This document shows, in pieces, positions 8,348-16,099 of a stretch of DNA of 64,000 nt. Each line of letters begins with the position of its first letter. Position 1 is the stretch's first letter. The notes beneath the pieces were generated by a model. That model saw only the letters and a list, made by a program, of their open reading frames with translations. It was not told the origin of the DNA and did not search any database. Source of the DNA: Aureimonas flava (lineage in GTDB: Bacteria > Pseudomonadota > Alphaproteobacteria > Rhizobiales > Rhizobiaceae); assembly GCF_003583935.1 (NCBI RefSeq), contig NZ_QYRN01000002.1, forward strand, positions 248,001-312,000, given 5' to 3'. The translations under genes and the position numbers were made by a program.

Positions 8348-9207
8348 GCCTCGGCGCTCCGGTCGCGGATCCGGCGGGGCAGGTTGTCGATCAGCAGGTT
8401 GACGCTGATCGTCAGGCTGGCGATCGCGACCGAGGGAAAGATCACCGCCGGCGCGGCGAAGGACAGGCCGCCGATGTTCTCCTTCACCAGGGCGCCCCAG
8501 TCGGCGTCGGGCGGCTGGACGCCGAGGCCGAGGAAGGACAGGCTCGACAGAAGGAGCACGATGAACACGAAGCGCAGGCCGACATCGGCCAGGACCGGGC
8601 CGAGGATGCCGGGCAGGATCTCCGCCCGGATCAGGTAGCCGAGCCGCTCGCCGCGGGCGCGCGCCACGGTGACGTAGTCCATCGCGTTGACGTTGACCGA
8701 CAGCGAGCGGGCGAAGCGGTAGGAGCCGGGCACGTAGATGAAGGCGAGGGTCAGGATCAGGATCGGAATCGACGACCCCACCGCCGCCACCAGCACCAGC
8801 GCCAGGATCTTGTTGGGGATCGAGGTCAGGGCGTCGAACAGGCGGCTGAGCGCGGCGTCGAACCAGCCGCCCACCACCGCCGCGGTCATGCCCAGCGCGA
8901 CGCCGAGCACGCAGGCGATGGTCACCGCCGCCAGCGAGATGCCGACCGTGTAGCGCGCGCCGTAGACGATGCGCGACAGGACGTCCCGGCCGAGATAGTC
9001 GGTGCCCAGCGGATAGGCGGCCGAGACCGGGCCGAAGAAGTCGAAGTCGACGATCTCGCCCACCGGATGGGGCGCGATCACGGGTGCCAGCACGGCCACC
9101 GCCGCCCAGGCCAGGATCACCAGGAAGGCGATCACGCCCACGGCGTTGACGCGGTAGCCGAACCGGCCGCCGCGCCGCTTCCCCGCTTCTGGGATCGAAA
9201 GGGTCAT
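8344..9207 (-). CDS. Peptide-type ABC transporter permease (DppC-like)
   Basis: A 287-residue inner-membrane permease of the DppC/OppC type. It begins with a hydrophobic anchor (VIAFLVILAWAAVAVLAPVI), carries the family hallmark LGTDYLGRDVLSRIVYGARY at about residues 70-90, and has further membrane segments and a permease (EAA-like) loop near ARARGERLGYLIRAEILPGI. It forms the translocation pore with the DppB-type subunit. Start and stop overlap the neighbouring permease and ATPase genes by 4 bases on each side, so the three are translationally coupled. Confidence 0.93.
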   Translation of the reverse strand: MTLSIPEAGKRRGGRFGYRVNAVGVIAFLVILAWAAVAVLAPVIAPHPVGEIVDFDFFGPVSAAYPLGTDYLGRDVLSRIVYGARYTVGISLAAVTIACVLGVALGMTAAVVGGWFDAALSRLFDALTSIPNKILALVLVAAVGSSIPILILTLAFIYVPGSYRFARSLSVNVNAMDYVTVARARGERLGYLIRAEILPGILGPVLADVGLRFVFIVLLLSSLSFLGLGVQPPDADWGALVKENIGGLSFAAPAVIFPSVAIASLTISVNLLIDNLPRRIRDRSAEA

Positions 9208-10160
9208 GACCGGCGGAGCCTCGGATTGGAGACGATGGCGACGAGGTCGGCGATCGTGATGAGAAGGAGATAGGCGATGCAGAAGATCATCGCGCAGCTC
9301 TGGATCAGCGGCAGGTCGCGCGTCGACACGGCGTCCAGCATCAGCTTGGCGATGCCCGGATAGTTGAAGATCGTCTCCACGATGATGACCCCGCCCAGGA
9401 GGTAGGACAGGGACAGCGCCACCGCGTTGACGATCGGTCCGAGCGCGTTGGGCAGGGCGTGGCGCAGCACCATGCGGCGGCGCGAGGCGCCCTTGAGCAG
9501 CGCCATCTCGACATAGGGCGCGTCCAGCGTCTCGATCACGGCGGCGCGCGTCATGCGGATCATCTGCGCCGAGATCACGAAGCTCAGCGTGATCACCGGC
9601 ATGGCGAAGGCCTTCACGAGGCCGGCGAAGCTGGTGATGTCGCCGGTCATCGACAGGGCGGGCAGCCAGCCGAGATACACGGCGAAGACGATCACCGCGA
9701 GCGTCGCCACCATGAACTCGGGCACCGAGATGACACCGATGGTGAGGATCGAGATGAGCCGGTCGTAGACCGTGCCGCGCAGGATCGCCGCCGTGATGCC
9801 GAGCGTCAGCGCGACCGGGACCGAGAGCGCGGCGGTGATGCCGGCGAGCCTCAGCGAGTTCGCCAGCCGCGCGCCGAGGAGGTCGGCGATCGGCATGTTG
9901 TTGACGTAGGAGACGCCGAGATCGCCGGTGGCGAGGCCGCCGAGCCAGGCGAAGAAGCGGACCAGGGCGGGCTGGTCGAGATGCATCGCGGTGCGCAGGC
10001 CGGCGACCGCCTCGGGCGTCGCCGCCTGGCCGAGCAGGATCTGCGCCACGTCGCCGGGCAGGAGCGCGGTGGCGCAGAAGATGGTGACCGCCACGATCAG
10101 CAGCGTCACCAGCGCGACCAGGATGCGGCCCGCGACCAGGCGGAGGATGAGGGGGTTCAT
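9204..10160 (-). CDS. Peptide-type ABC transporter permease (DppB-like)
   Basis: A 318-residue DppB/OppB-type permease. The N-terminal membrane segment (ILVALVTLLIVAVTIFCATA) is followed by a periplasmic region and five further hydrophobic segments. The EAA-type loop that contacts the ATPase is visible around TLDAPYVEMALLKGASRRRM and the following NALGPIVNAVALSLSYLLGG. It pairs with the DppC-like subunit encoded next. A stem-loop separates it from the solute-binding protein gene upstream in the operon. The substrate class (peptide, opine or other small amino compound) cannot be decided from the permease. Confidence 0.93.
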   Translation of the reverse strand: MNPLILRLVAGRILVALVTLLIVAVTIFCATALLPGDVAQILLGQAATPEAVAGLRTAMHLDQPALVRFFAWLGGLATGDLGVSYVNNMPIADLLGARLANSLRLAGITAALSVPVALTLGITAAILRGTVYDRLISILTIGVISVPEFMVATLAVIVFAVYLGWLPALSMTGDITSFAGLVKAFAMPVITLSFVISAQMIRMTRAAVIETLDAPYVEMALLKGASRRRMVLRHALPNALGPIVNAVALSLSYLLGGVIIVETIFNYPGIAKLMLDAVSTRDLPLIQSCAMIFCIAYLLLITIADLVAIVSNPRLRRS

Positions 10161-10196
10161 GGACGGCCCATCCGGTGCGGTTCGAGGAGCGGGCGA

Positions 10197-10216
10197 CCCG
10201 GCGCCGGCGCGCCGGG
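10197..10216 (-). other. Stem-loop between solute-binding protein and permease genes
   Basis: CCCGGCGC-CGGC-GCGCCGGG forms a perfect 8-base-pair stem with a 4-base loop in the 85-base gap between the solute-binding protein gene (10246-11856) and the downstream permease. No T-run follows in the direction of transcription, so it is more likely an mRNA-stabilising or attenuating structure than a full terminator. Comparable hairpins follow the other three binding-protein genes in the window. Confidence 0.4.
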
Positions 10217-10245
10217 CGCCGCCGCCGGACCGGTCGGATGCGCGA

Positions 10246-11856
10246 TCAGGCCTCGAACCAGACGTATTCGGCCGCGCCGAAGGCCATCTGCCCGCCCAGC
10301 GGGTTGGGCACGAGGCCGCGCAGCTTGGGCGAGGCGCCGTCGACGTTGGACTGGAACACCGGGATCACGGTGCCGGCCTCGTTGTGGATCATCGACTGCA
10401 TCTCGCCGTAGATCTCCTTGCGCTTGGCCTCGTCCAGGAGGCCGCGGGCCTCCAGGAGCATGCGGTCGAAGGCCTCGGACTTGAAGCCGGTCTCGTTCCA
10501 GGCCGCCTCGGACTGGTAGAGCAGCGAGAACAGGATGTCGGGCGTCGGGCGGGCGTTGAGGTTGCCGAAGTGGACCGCGTCCTTGATCCAGTGGTTGGAC
10601 CAGTAGCCGTCCGAGGGCACGCGGTCGATCGTCAGGCCGAGGCCGATCTCGCCGGCCGCCTGCTGGAGCACGGCCGCGTAGTCGAGCGAGGCCGAGGCCG
10701 CCTCGGAGGCGGTGACGCGGATCGGCTGGCCGAGGACGCCCGCCTTCTGGAACAGCGACTTGGCGCGGTCCGGGTCGTATTCGCGCTGCTTCAGCTCGGC
10801 GTTGAAATACGGGCTCCAGGGCGGGATCGGGTGGTCGTTGGCGATCTCCGCCAGCCCGCGCAGCACCGACTTCTGGATGATCTCGCGGTTGATCAGGTAC
10901 TTGAAGCCCTCCGCGACGCCCGCCTTGTCGCCGGGCGCCATGTCCAGGCGGACGTTGAGATCGGTGTAGGTGCCGAGCTTGGTGACGAAGAGCTGGGCCG
11001 CCGGATCGTTCTCCAGGACGCGCATGGAGCGGGGGTTGAGGTTGGCGGCGAGCTGGATGTCGCCCGACAGGAGCGCGTTGCGGCGCGCCGTCTCGTCGGC
11101 GATGGCGAAGAACTCGAAGGAGTCGAGATAGGGGCCCTCGGCCTTCCAGTAGTTCTCGTTGCGCTCCACCACCGAGCGCACGCCCGGCTGGAACTCGCGC
11201 AGCTTGAACGGGCCGGTGCCGATGCCCTTGGAGAAGTCGGTGGTGCCGTCGGCCACGATCATGAAGTGGTGCAGCGCCAGGATGGTCGGCAGGTCGGCGT
11301 TCGGAGCGGTCAGGGTGATCTCGGCCGTGGTCTCGTCCAGCGCCTTGACGTCGGCGATCTGCTTGGCGATCGCGTTGACCTTGGAGCCGACGGCGGGGTC
11401 GAGATGGCGCTTCAGCGAGAACACGACGTCCTGCGCCGTCAGGCTCCTGCCGTCGTGGAAGGTGACGCCCTTGCGCAGCTTCACGGTCCACACGGTGGCG
11501 TCGCCGCTCTCGACGCTCTCGGCCAGCTCCATCGTGGTCCGGCCGGACCCGTCGATATAGGTCAGGCGGTTGTAGAGGCTGCAGCAGCGCGTGTAGTCGG
11601 TGGAGTTGGAGCCCTTAGCGGGGTCCAGGGTGTCGGCGGTGGAGGAGGTCCAGCCCGCCGCCTTGAGATGGCCGCCGCGCACCGGCTCGGCGGCCAGCGC
11701 CGCCGTGGCGCGACCCAGGATGCCGGTGCCGGCCGTCAGCGCGACGCCGCCCATCAGCATCATCCGGAGAAGCTCGCGGCGGTTGGCCCCGCGCCGGATC
11801 GCGTCTTCCACCATGGCATCGTCGCGAGACGTCCAGTTGGCGATCTTGTCGGACAT
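10246..11856 (-). CDS. ABC transporter substrate-binding protein, family 5 (peptide type)
   Basis: A 536-residue periplasmic binding protein of family 5 (SBP_bac_5, DppA/OppA type). The N-terminus has a twin-arginine-like export signal (ANRRELLRMMLMGGVALTAG, from about residue 25, then an Ala-rich cleavage region AALAAEPVRGG). The mature part shows family features such as YTRCCSLYNRLTYIDGSG, the ETAEITLTAPNADLPTIL region and KGIGTGPFKLREFQPGVRS. It captures the substrate for the permeases encoded downstream. It is preceded in the same operon by a HAD type II gene 53 bases upstream, which points to a shared substrate. Confidence 0.93.
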   Translation of the reverse strand: MSDKIANWTSRDDAMVEDAIRRGANRRELLRMMLMGGVALTAGTGILGRATAALAAEPVRGGHLKAAGWTSSTADTLDPAKGSNSTDYTRCCSLYNRLTYIDGSGRTTMELAESVESGDATVWTVKLRKGVTFHDGRSLTAQDVVFSLKRHLDPAVGSKVNAIAKQIADVKALDETTAEITLTAPNADLPTILALHHFMIVADGTTDFSKGIGTGPFKLREFQPGVRSVVERNENYWKAEGPYLDSFEFFAIADETARRNALLSGDIQLAANLNPRSMRVLENDPAAQLFVTKLGTYTDLNVRLDMAPGDKAGVAEGFKYLINREIIQKSVLRGLAEIANDHPIPPWSPYFNAELKQREYDPDRAKSLFQKAGVLGQPIRVTASEAASASLDYAAVLQQAAGEIGLGLTIDRVPSDGYWSNHWIKDAVHFGNLNARPTPDILFSLLYQSEAAWNETGFKSEAFDRMLLEARGLLDEAKRKEIYGEMQSMIHNEAGTVIPVFQSNVDGASPKLRGLVPNPLGGQMAFGAAEYVWFEA

Positions 11857-11909
11857 GGCAATTCCCCTGGGTTGACGACGAAAGGTGGGTGGGAGGCGGG
11901 CCGAGACGG

Positions 11910-12614
11910 TCAGGCTTCGGCCGCGTCGGCGAGCGCGGCCATCGAGGTGAAGTGGTAGTCGGGCCGGGTGAAGGCGCCGGGCTCGATCGTGCCGCCGTAG
12001 CCCTCGCGGTCGTGGCGGCGCTCGATCCAGCAGTTGGTGAGGCCGAGCTGCCGCGACACGCCGATGTCGTGATACTGGCTCTGGGCGACGTGGAGGATGT
12101 CGTCGCGCGAGTGTCCCTCGCCCTCGACGAACGCGAACACCCGCTCGAAGAAGGCCGGGTCGGGCTTCTCGACGCCGGTGTCGTCCACCGTGAAGGCGGC
12201 GTGGAACGGCTGGCCGAGCGTCTCGGCGAACCCCTCGAAGGCCCAGCGCTGGGCGTTGGTCATCGCCACCAGCCGGTAGCGGCGGGCGAGCCGGGCCAGC
12301 GCCTCGGCGCTGTCGGGAAAGGCCGCCCAGCCGCGCACGCCCTGGCGCAGCGCCTCGCCGTGCTCGCGCCCCTCGGGCAGGCCGAGCGCGGGGGCGATCG
12401 CGCCGTAGACGCGCACCAGGTCGTCGGGGAAGCGGTCGGCGTCGGGCGTGTAGCGCGCCTTGCGGTAGAGGCTCAGCGCCTCCTCCCCGTCCACCGCGCG
12501 GCCCGCCCGGTCGCCGATCGCCCGGAGCGAGGCGACCAGTCCGCCCTCGAAGTCGATCAGCGTGCCGACGACGTCGAAGGTCATGTAGCGGAACGACCGG
12601 AGGTCTCTTGCCAT
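11910..12614 (-). CDS. HAD superfamily hydrolase, haloacid dehalogenase type II-like
   Basis: A 234-residue HAD-fold protein. The nucleophile motif is TFDVVGTL with Asp14; the residue two positions later is Val rather than Asp. That is the pattern of dehalogenase-type HADs and differs from the DxD pattern of most phosphatases. Motif II is MTNAQRW, and the motif III/IV region is VEKPDPAFFERVF ending with ILHVAQSQYHDIG. It is the first gene of the ABC-importer operon. A paralogue lies at 15351-16019. Real dehalogenase activity is uncertain: many members of this group in amino-compound clusters have unknown substrates. Confidence 0.85.
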   Translation of the reverse strand: MARDLRSFRYMTFDVVGTLIDFEGGLVASLRAIGDRAGRAVDGEEALSLYRKARYTPDADRFPDDLVRVYGAIAPALGLPEGREHGEALRQGVRGWAAFPDSAEALARLARRYRLVAMTNAQRWAFEGFAETLGQPFHAAFTVDDTGVEKPDPAFFERVFAFVEGEGHSRDDILHVAQSQYHDIGVSRQLGLTNCWIERRHDREGYGGTIEPGAFTRPDYHFTSMAALADAAEA

Positions 12615-12744
12615 GCGTCGCGTTTCCCTAACTCGCGCCCGGCCCGCGCTCGGGCCAGGGTTTCAGCCGCGCCCCGCCGCGGGCTTCTCGCCGTGGACGG
12701 CGGGCGTCTCGTCGGGATTCAGTTTGCAGCCTACGGTTCATGGA

Positions 12745-12783
12745 TTGCGCCGAATTGCGCCGGGGCCACGGCACAAAATTGCG
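12745..12783. promoter_or_regulatory. Candidate Lrp-family operator, site 2 (with extra half-sites)
   Basis: In the 222-base gap upstream of the HAD-ABC operon, GCACAA-AA-TTGCG (12771-12783) matches the dyad seen at 6110 and 15245. Two TTGCGCC half-sites lie 10 bases apart just beside it (12745-12751 and 12755-12761), i.e. on the same face of the helix, which would suit an oligomeric Lrp-type regulator. The regulator assignment is inferred. Confidence 0.5.
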
Positions 12784-12836
12784 AATATGGCGGTCTGGCA
12801 GAATCCGTGCACGCGGCGGCGGTGCGCGGAAATTCA

Positions 12837-14213
12837 TCAGTCGCGCAGGGCCGAGCGGACGTCCGGGTCCTCCAGCGTCTGGTCCAGCGTGCGGCGCGTG
12901 CGCTCCAGGATGCGGTCGATGTCCTTGTCGGTGCAGCAGAGCGGCGGCGCGTAGCCGAGCACGCCCGTGGGAAAGGCGCGCACCACGAGACCGTTGTCCC
13001 AGGCCCGGTCGAACACGCGCCGTGCCGGATCGGCCGCGGCCGGCAGCGGCGTCTTGCGCGCCTTGTCGGTCACGAGCTCCACCGCCGCCAGCAGGCCGCG
13101 GCCGCGCACCTCGCCGACCAGCGGGTGGTCGGCCATCGCGTGCAGCCCCGCCATGAGCCGCGCGCCGGCACGCCGGCCGTTGTCCAGGAGACCGCCCTCG
13201 TAGAGCTCGAGGCAGGCGAGGCCCACGGCCGCACTCACCGGATGGGCCGAATAGGTGTAGCCGTGCCCGACCGCCGCGGCCCCCGCGCCGTCGGCGATCG
13301 TGTCGTAGACCCGGTCCGACAGGAACACCGCGCCCATCGGGCAGTAGCCCGAGGTCAGGCCCTTGGCCGTGGTCATCAGGTCGGGCACCACGTCGTCGTC
13401 GGCGCAGGCGAAGAGCGGGCCGGTGCGGCCGAAGGCGGTGATCACCTCGTCCGCCACGAAGAGGACGTCCAGCTCTCGGCAGGTGTCGCGCATCGCCCGG
13501 AGCCAGCCGTCCGGGGGCACCAGCACGCCGCCGGAGCCCTGGATCGGCTCCACGTAGAAGGCCGCGACGCGCTCGGCCCCGATCTCCTCCACCTTGGCGC
13601 GCAGCGCGGCGACCGAGGCGTCGATGATCGCCTGCGGGTCGGAGCCGACCGGGTTGCGGTAGCTGTAGTGCGAGGGAATCTTGTGCTGCCAGTCGAGCGG
13701 CAGGCCGAAGCCGGCGTGGAAGGACGGCAGGGCGGTGAGGCCGGCGCCCACGGTGGAGGAGCCGTGATAGCCCTGCATCACCGAGATGAACTGGTCCTTC
13801 TCGGGCTTGCCGAGAGCATGATGGTAGTAGCGGATGAAGCGCACGGTGGAATCCACCGCGTCCGACCCGCCGAGCGTGAAGTAGACGTGGTTGAGGTCGC
13901 CCGGCGCCCGGTCAGCGAGTTCCGAGGCGAGCCGGATCGCCGGCTCCGAGCCCAGACCGAAGTAGCCGGTGGCGTAGGGCAGCTCGCGCAGCTGGCGCGT
14001 CGCGGCCTCCACGATCCGCTCCTGCCCGTAGCCGGCGTTGACGCACCAGAGCCCGGCGAAGCCGTCGATCAGTTCGTGGCCGCCGGCATCCGTGACGGTG
14101 GCGCCGCGCCCCGACTTCAGCACCCGGACCCCGGCCTTCTCGTGGCCGCGATAGGAGGCGACGGGGTGGACGAGATGGGCGCGGTCGAGTTCGACGAGCG
14201 AGTTCATCAGCAT
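12837..14213 (-). CDS. Class III (omega) aminotransferase
   Basis: A 458-residue PLP-dependent class III aminotransferase. The small-domain start GRGATVTDAGGHELIDGFAG is at about residue 33, the cofactor phosphate region GGSDAVDSTVRFIRYYHHAL at about 118, the Asp motif LFVADEVITAFGRTG at about 252, and the Schiff-base lysine is Lys284 in TTAKGLTSGY. Such enzymes move the terminal amino group of diamines, beta-alanine or similar compounds to pyruvate or 2-oxoglutarate. It is 13 bases downstream of the GNAT gene, in one operon. The start MLMNSLVE follows GGAG. It resembles the ectoine-pathway aminotransferase at 36352 but is clearly a different enzyme. Confidence 0.9.
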   Translation of the reverse strand: MLMNSLVELDRAHLVHPVASYRGHEKAGVRVLKSGRGATVTDAGGHELIDGFAGLWCVNAGYGQERIVEAATRQLRELPYATGYFGLGSEPAIRLASELADRAPGDLNHVYFTLGGSDAVDSTVRFIRYYHHALGKPEKDQFISVMQGYHGSSTVGAGLTALPSFHAGFGLPLDWQHKIPSHYSYRNPVGSDPQAIIDASVAALRAKVEEIGAERVAAFYVEPIQGSGGVLVPPDGWLRAMRDTCRELDVLFVADEVITAFGRTGPLFACADDDVVPDLMTTAKGLTSGYCPMGAVFLSDRVYDTIADGAGAAAVGHGYTYSAHPVSAAVGLACLELYEGGLLDNGRRAGARLMAGLHAMADHPLVGEVRGRGLLAAVELVTDKARKTPLPAAADPARRVFDRAWDNGLVVRAFPTGVLGYAPPLCCTDKDIDRILERTRRTLDQTLEDPDVRSALRD

Positions 14214-14226
14214 GGCGGTCTCCAGT

Positions 14227-15063
14227 TCAACCGAGCGCCTGGCTGGCCAGGGCGAAGGGGCGATAGGGGGCGTCGGAAGGGGCCGGAGCGGAGCCGCGCC
14301 GCATGGCGACGCCGCCGCCGGCCGGAAACAGGCCGCGCTCGGCGAGCGCCGGGCCGAGGCCGGCGGCTTCGTCCGTGTCGACGCGCACAAAGGTGCCGGC
14401 CTCGCCGGCCAGAAGAGCGTCCAGGAGGCGCAGCGCCTCCCCGTGCGAACGGGCCACCACCGGCCCGATCACCGAGCCCCGCCCGAAGCGGCGCAGCGCG
14501 GCGAAGGCCTCCACCGTGCCGCGCTCGCGGATCACCGCGAAGCGCGCGTGCCGGTTGAGCGCCCGCATCACCGCCTCGCGCCGGAAGCCGCGCGCCGCCG
14601 CGTCGAGCCCGGCGATACGGGCGAAGTCGTCGGGCCGCGCCCGATCCACGCCGGCGGGCTCCGCCACGGCGCGCGCGATCCCCTGCTGCTGCACGATCTC
14701 GCCGGTCGCCGCGAAGCCGAGCTTCTCGTAGAGCGGCAGGCCCTCCGCGGTCGCCACCAGCCGGCAGGACCGCGCGCCCGCGCGCCGCAGCGCCGCTTCC
14801 ATCAGGCGGCGCCCGAGCCCGCGCCCGCGCATCGCCGCGTCCACGATCACCATGTTGACCGCCGCGACCCGGTCGTCGAAGCAGGTGGTCATCGCGGTGC
14901 CCGCGAGCGCTCCGTCGGCCGTCGCCACCAGCCCGTCGCTGACCGACAGGACCAGCGCCCAGTCCTCGCGGCGATGCGGCCAGCCGGCCTCGCGCGACAG
15001 GCGCAGGGCCCCGTCGAGATGGCCTTCGCCCATCGCCTCCAGCGTGATCTCCCCTGCCCTCAT
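14227..15063 (-). CDS. GNAT family N-acetyltransferase, tandem-domain
   Basis: A 278-residue GNAT protein. The N-terminal acetyltransferase domain shows the acetyl-CoA pyrophosphate-binding loop RGRGLGRRLMEAALRRAG at about residue 78 and a substrate-side element REAGWPHRREDWALV near residue 24. The C-terminal half resembles a second, degenerate GNAT or SCP2-like domain (RHARFAVIRERGTVEAFAALRRFGRGSVIGP). The start MRAGEITLEAM was chosen by comparison with the related protein at 22665; its ribosome site is weak. It is first in an operon with the aminotransferase, divergent from a HAD/oxidoreductase pair. It may acetylate or sense the amino substrate of the pathway; this is inference. Confidence 0.8.
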   Translation of the reverse strand: MRAGEITLEAMGEGHLDGALRLSREAGWPHRREDWALVLSVSDGLVATADGALAGTAMTTCFDDRVAAVNMVIVDAAMRGRGLGRRLMEAALRRAGARSCRLVATAEGLPLYEKLGFAATGEIVQQQGIARAVAEPAGVDRARPDDFARIAGLDAAARGFRREAVMRALNRHARFAVIRERGTVEAFAALRRFGRGSVIGPVVARSHGEALRLLDALLAGEAGTFVRVDTDEAAGLGPALAERGLFPAGGGVAMRRGSAPAPSDAPYRPFALASQALG

Positions 15064-15244
15064 GCGGCGCGCTCGCGTCTCGTTCGCTTCATGGGGAAGG
15101 AATAGACCGGCGGCTCCGGCAGTGCCTTCCGTCTCCGGCCGGGGGGCCGCGGTTTTGCGCTTAAGGCGCCGCCGCGTTCCGCATCTTATGCCGCGCGGCG
15201 GCCGCCGCCCGGGGAACAGTCTCTGCCGCCCGGCTCGGACGATA

Positions 15245-15257
15245 CGCAACATTGTGC
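15245..15257. promoter_or_regulatory. Candidate Lrp-family operator, site 3
   Basis: CGCAACATTGTGC, which reads GCACAA-TG-TTGCG on the minus strand, matches 12 of 13 core positions of the dyad at 6110. It lies in the 287-base region between the divergent GNAT-aminotransferase and HAD-oxidoreductase operons. A further TTGCGC half-site is at 15155-15160. The recurrence supports joint control of the cluster. Confidence 0.55.
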
Positions 15258-15350
15258 TTCGCGGCACCGCCAATGCGGTCGAACGTCCGAAACCGGCGTC
15301 CCTATGATCGGGGCGTCCGGCAGAGCCCGCCGCCACGTTCCGAGGACCCC

Positions 15351-16019
15351 ATGCCCCAGTTCCGGCCCAAGTTCATCACCTTCGACTGCTACGGCACCCT
15401 CACCAACTTCCAGATGGCCGAGGCCGCGCGGGAGATCTTCGGCGCCGTGCTGGACGAGGCGCGGATGGCCGGGTTCGTCCGAGATTTCGCCGCCTACCGG
15501 CTGGACGAGATCCTGGGCGACTGGAAGCCCTATGCCGAGGTGGTGCACAACGCGGTGGAGCGGACCTGCCGGCGCAACGGCGTCGCCTTCGACCCGGCCG
15601 ACGCGCGCCGGATCTACGAGCGGGTGCCGAGCTGGGGGCCCCATCCCGACGTGCCGGCGGGCCTTGCCAAGGTCGCCCGCGAGATTCCGCTGGTGATCCT
15701 CTCCAACGCCATGGACGAGCAGATCGCCTCCAACGTCGACAAGCTCGGCGCCCCGTTCCACGCCGTGTTCACGGCCGAGCAGGCGCGCTCCTACAAGCCG
15801 CGCATGCGGGGCTTCGAATACATGCTCGACCGGCTCGGCGCCCGGCCGGAGGAGATCCTCCACGTGTCCTCGTCGTTCCGCTACGACCTGATGACGGCCC
15901 ACGACCTCGGCATCCGCAACAAGGTCTGGGTGAACCGCGGCCACGAGCCCGCCAATCCCTACTACGGCTACACGGAGATCCGCGACATCTCCGGCCTGGC
16001 CGGCGTGGTCGGCCTCTGA
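15351..16019 (+). CDS. HAD superfamily, haloacid dehalogenase type II
   Basis: A 222-residue HAD type II protein. Nucleophile Asp12 is in ITFDCYGTLTNFQM, again with a non-acidic residue two places on, as in L-2-haloacid dehalogenases. Motif II is VILSNAMDEQ, the motif III Lys region is RSYKPRMRGFEYMLDRLG, and motif IV is ILHVSSSFRYDLMTAHDLG. The ATG is preceded by AGGA. It is followed 80 bases later by a DAO-type oxidoreductase. It differs enough from the HAD at 11910 that the two are probably not redundant. The reaction could be dehalogenation or hydrolysis of a phospho-compound; the motifs favour the former. Confidence 0.87.
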   Translation: MPQFRPKFITFDCYGTLTNFQMAEAAREIFGAVLDEARMAGFVRDFAAYRLDEILGDWKPYAEVVHNAVERTCRRNGVAFDPADARRIYERVPSWGPHPDVPAGLAKVAREIPLVILSNAMDEQIASNVDKLGAPFHAVFTAEQARSYKPRMRGFEYMLDRLGARPEEILHVSSSFRYDLMTAHDLGIRNKVWVNRGHEPANPYYGYTEIRDISGLAGVVGL

Positions 16020-16099
16020 GGGCCGCACCGAGACCCATGCTCCCGCGCGGCCCGACGCCGCCGGGCCCCCCGCAGGCACCAAGGCAGGGAAGCGCAGCC

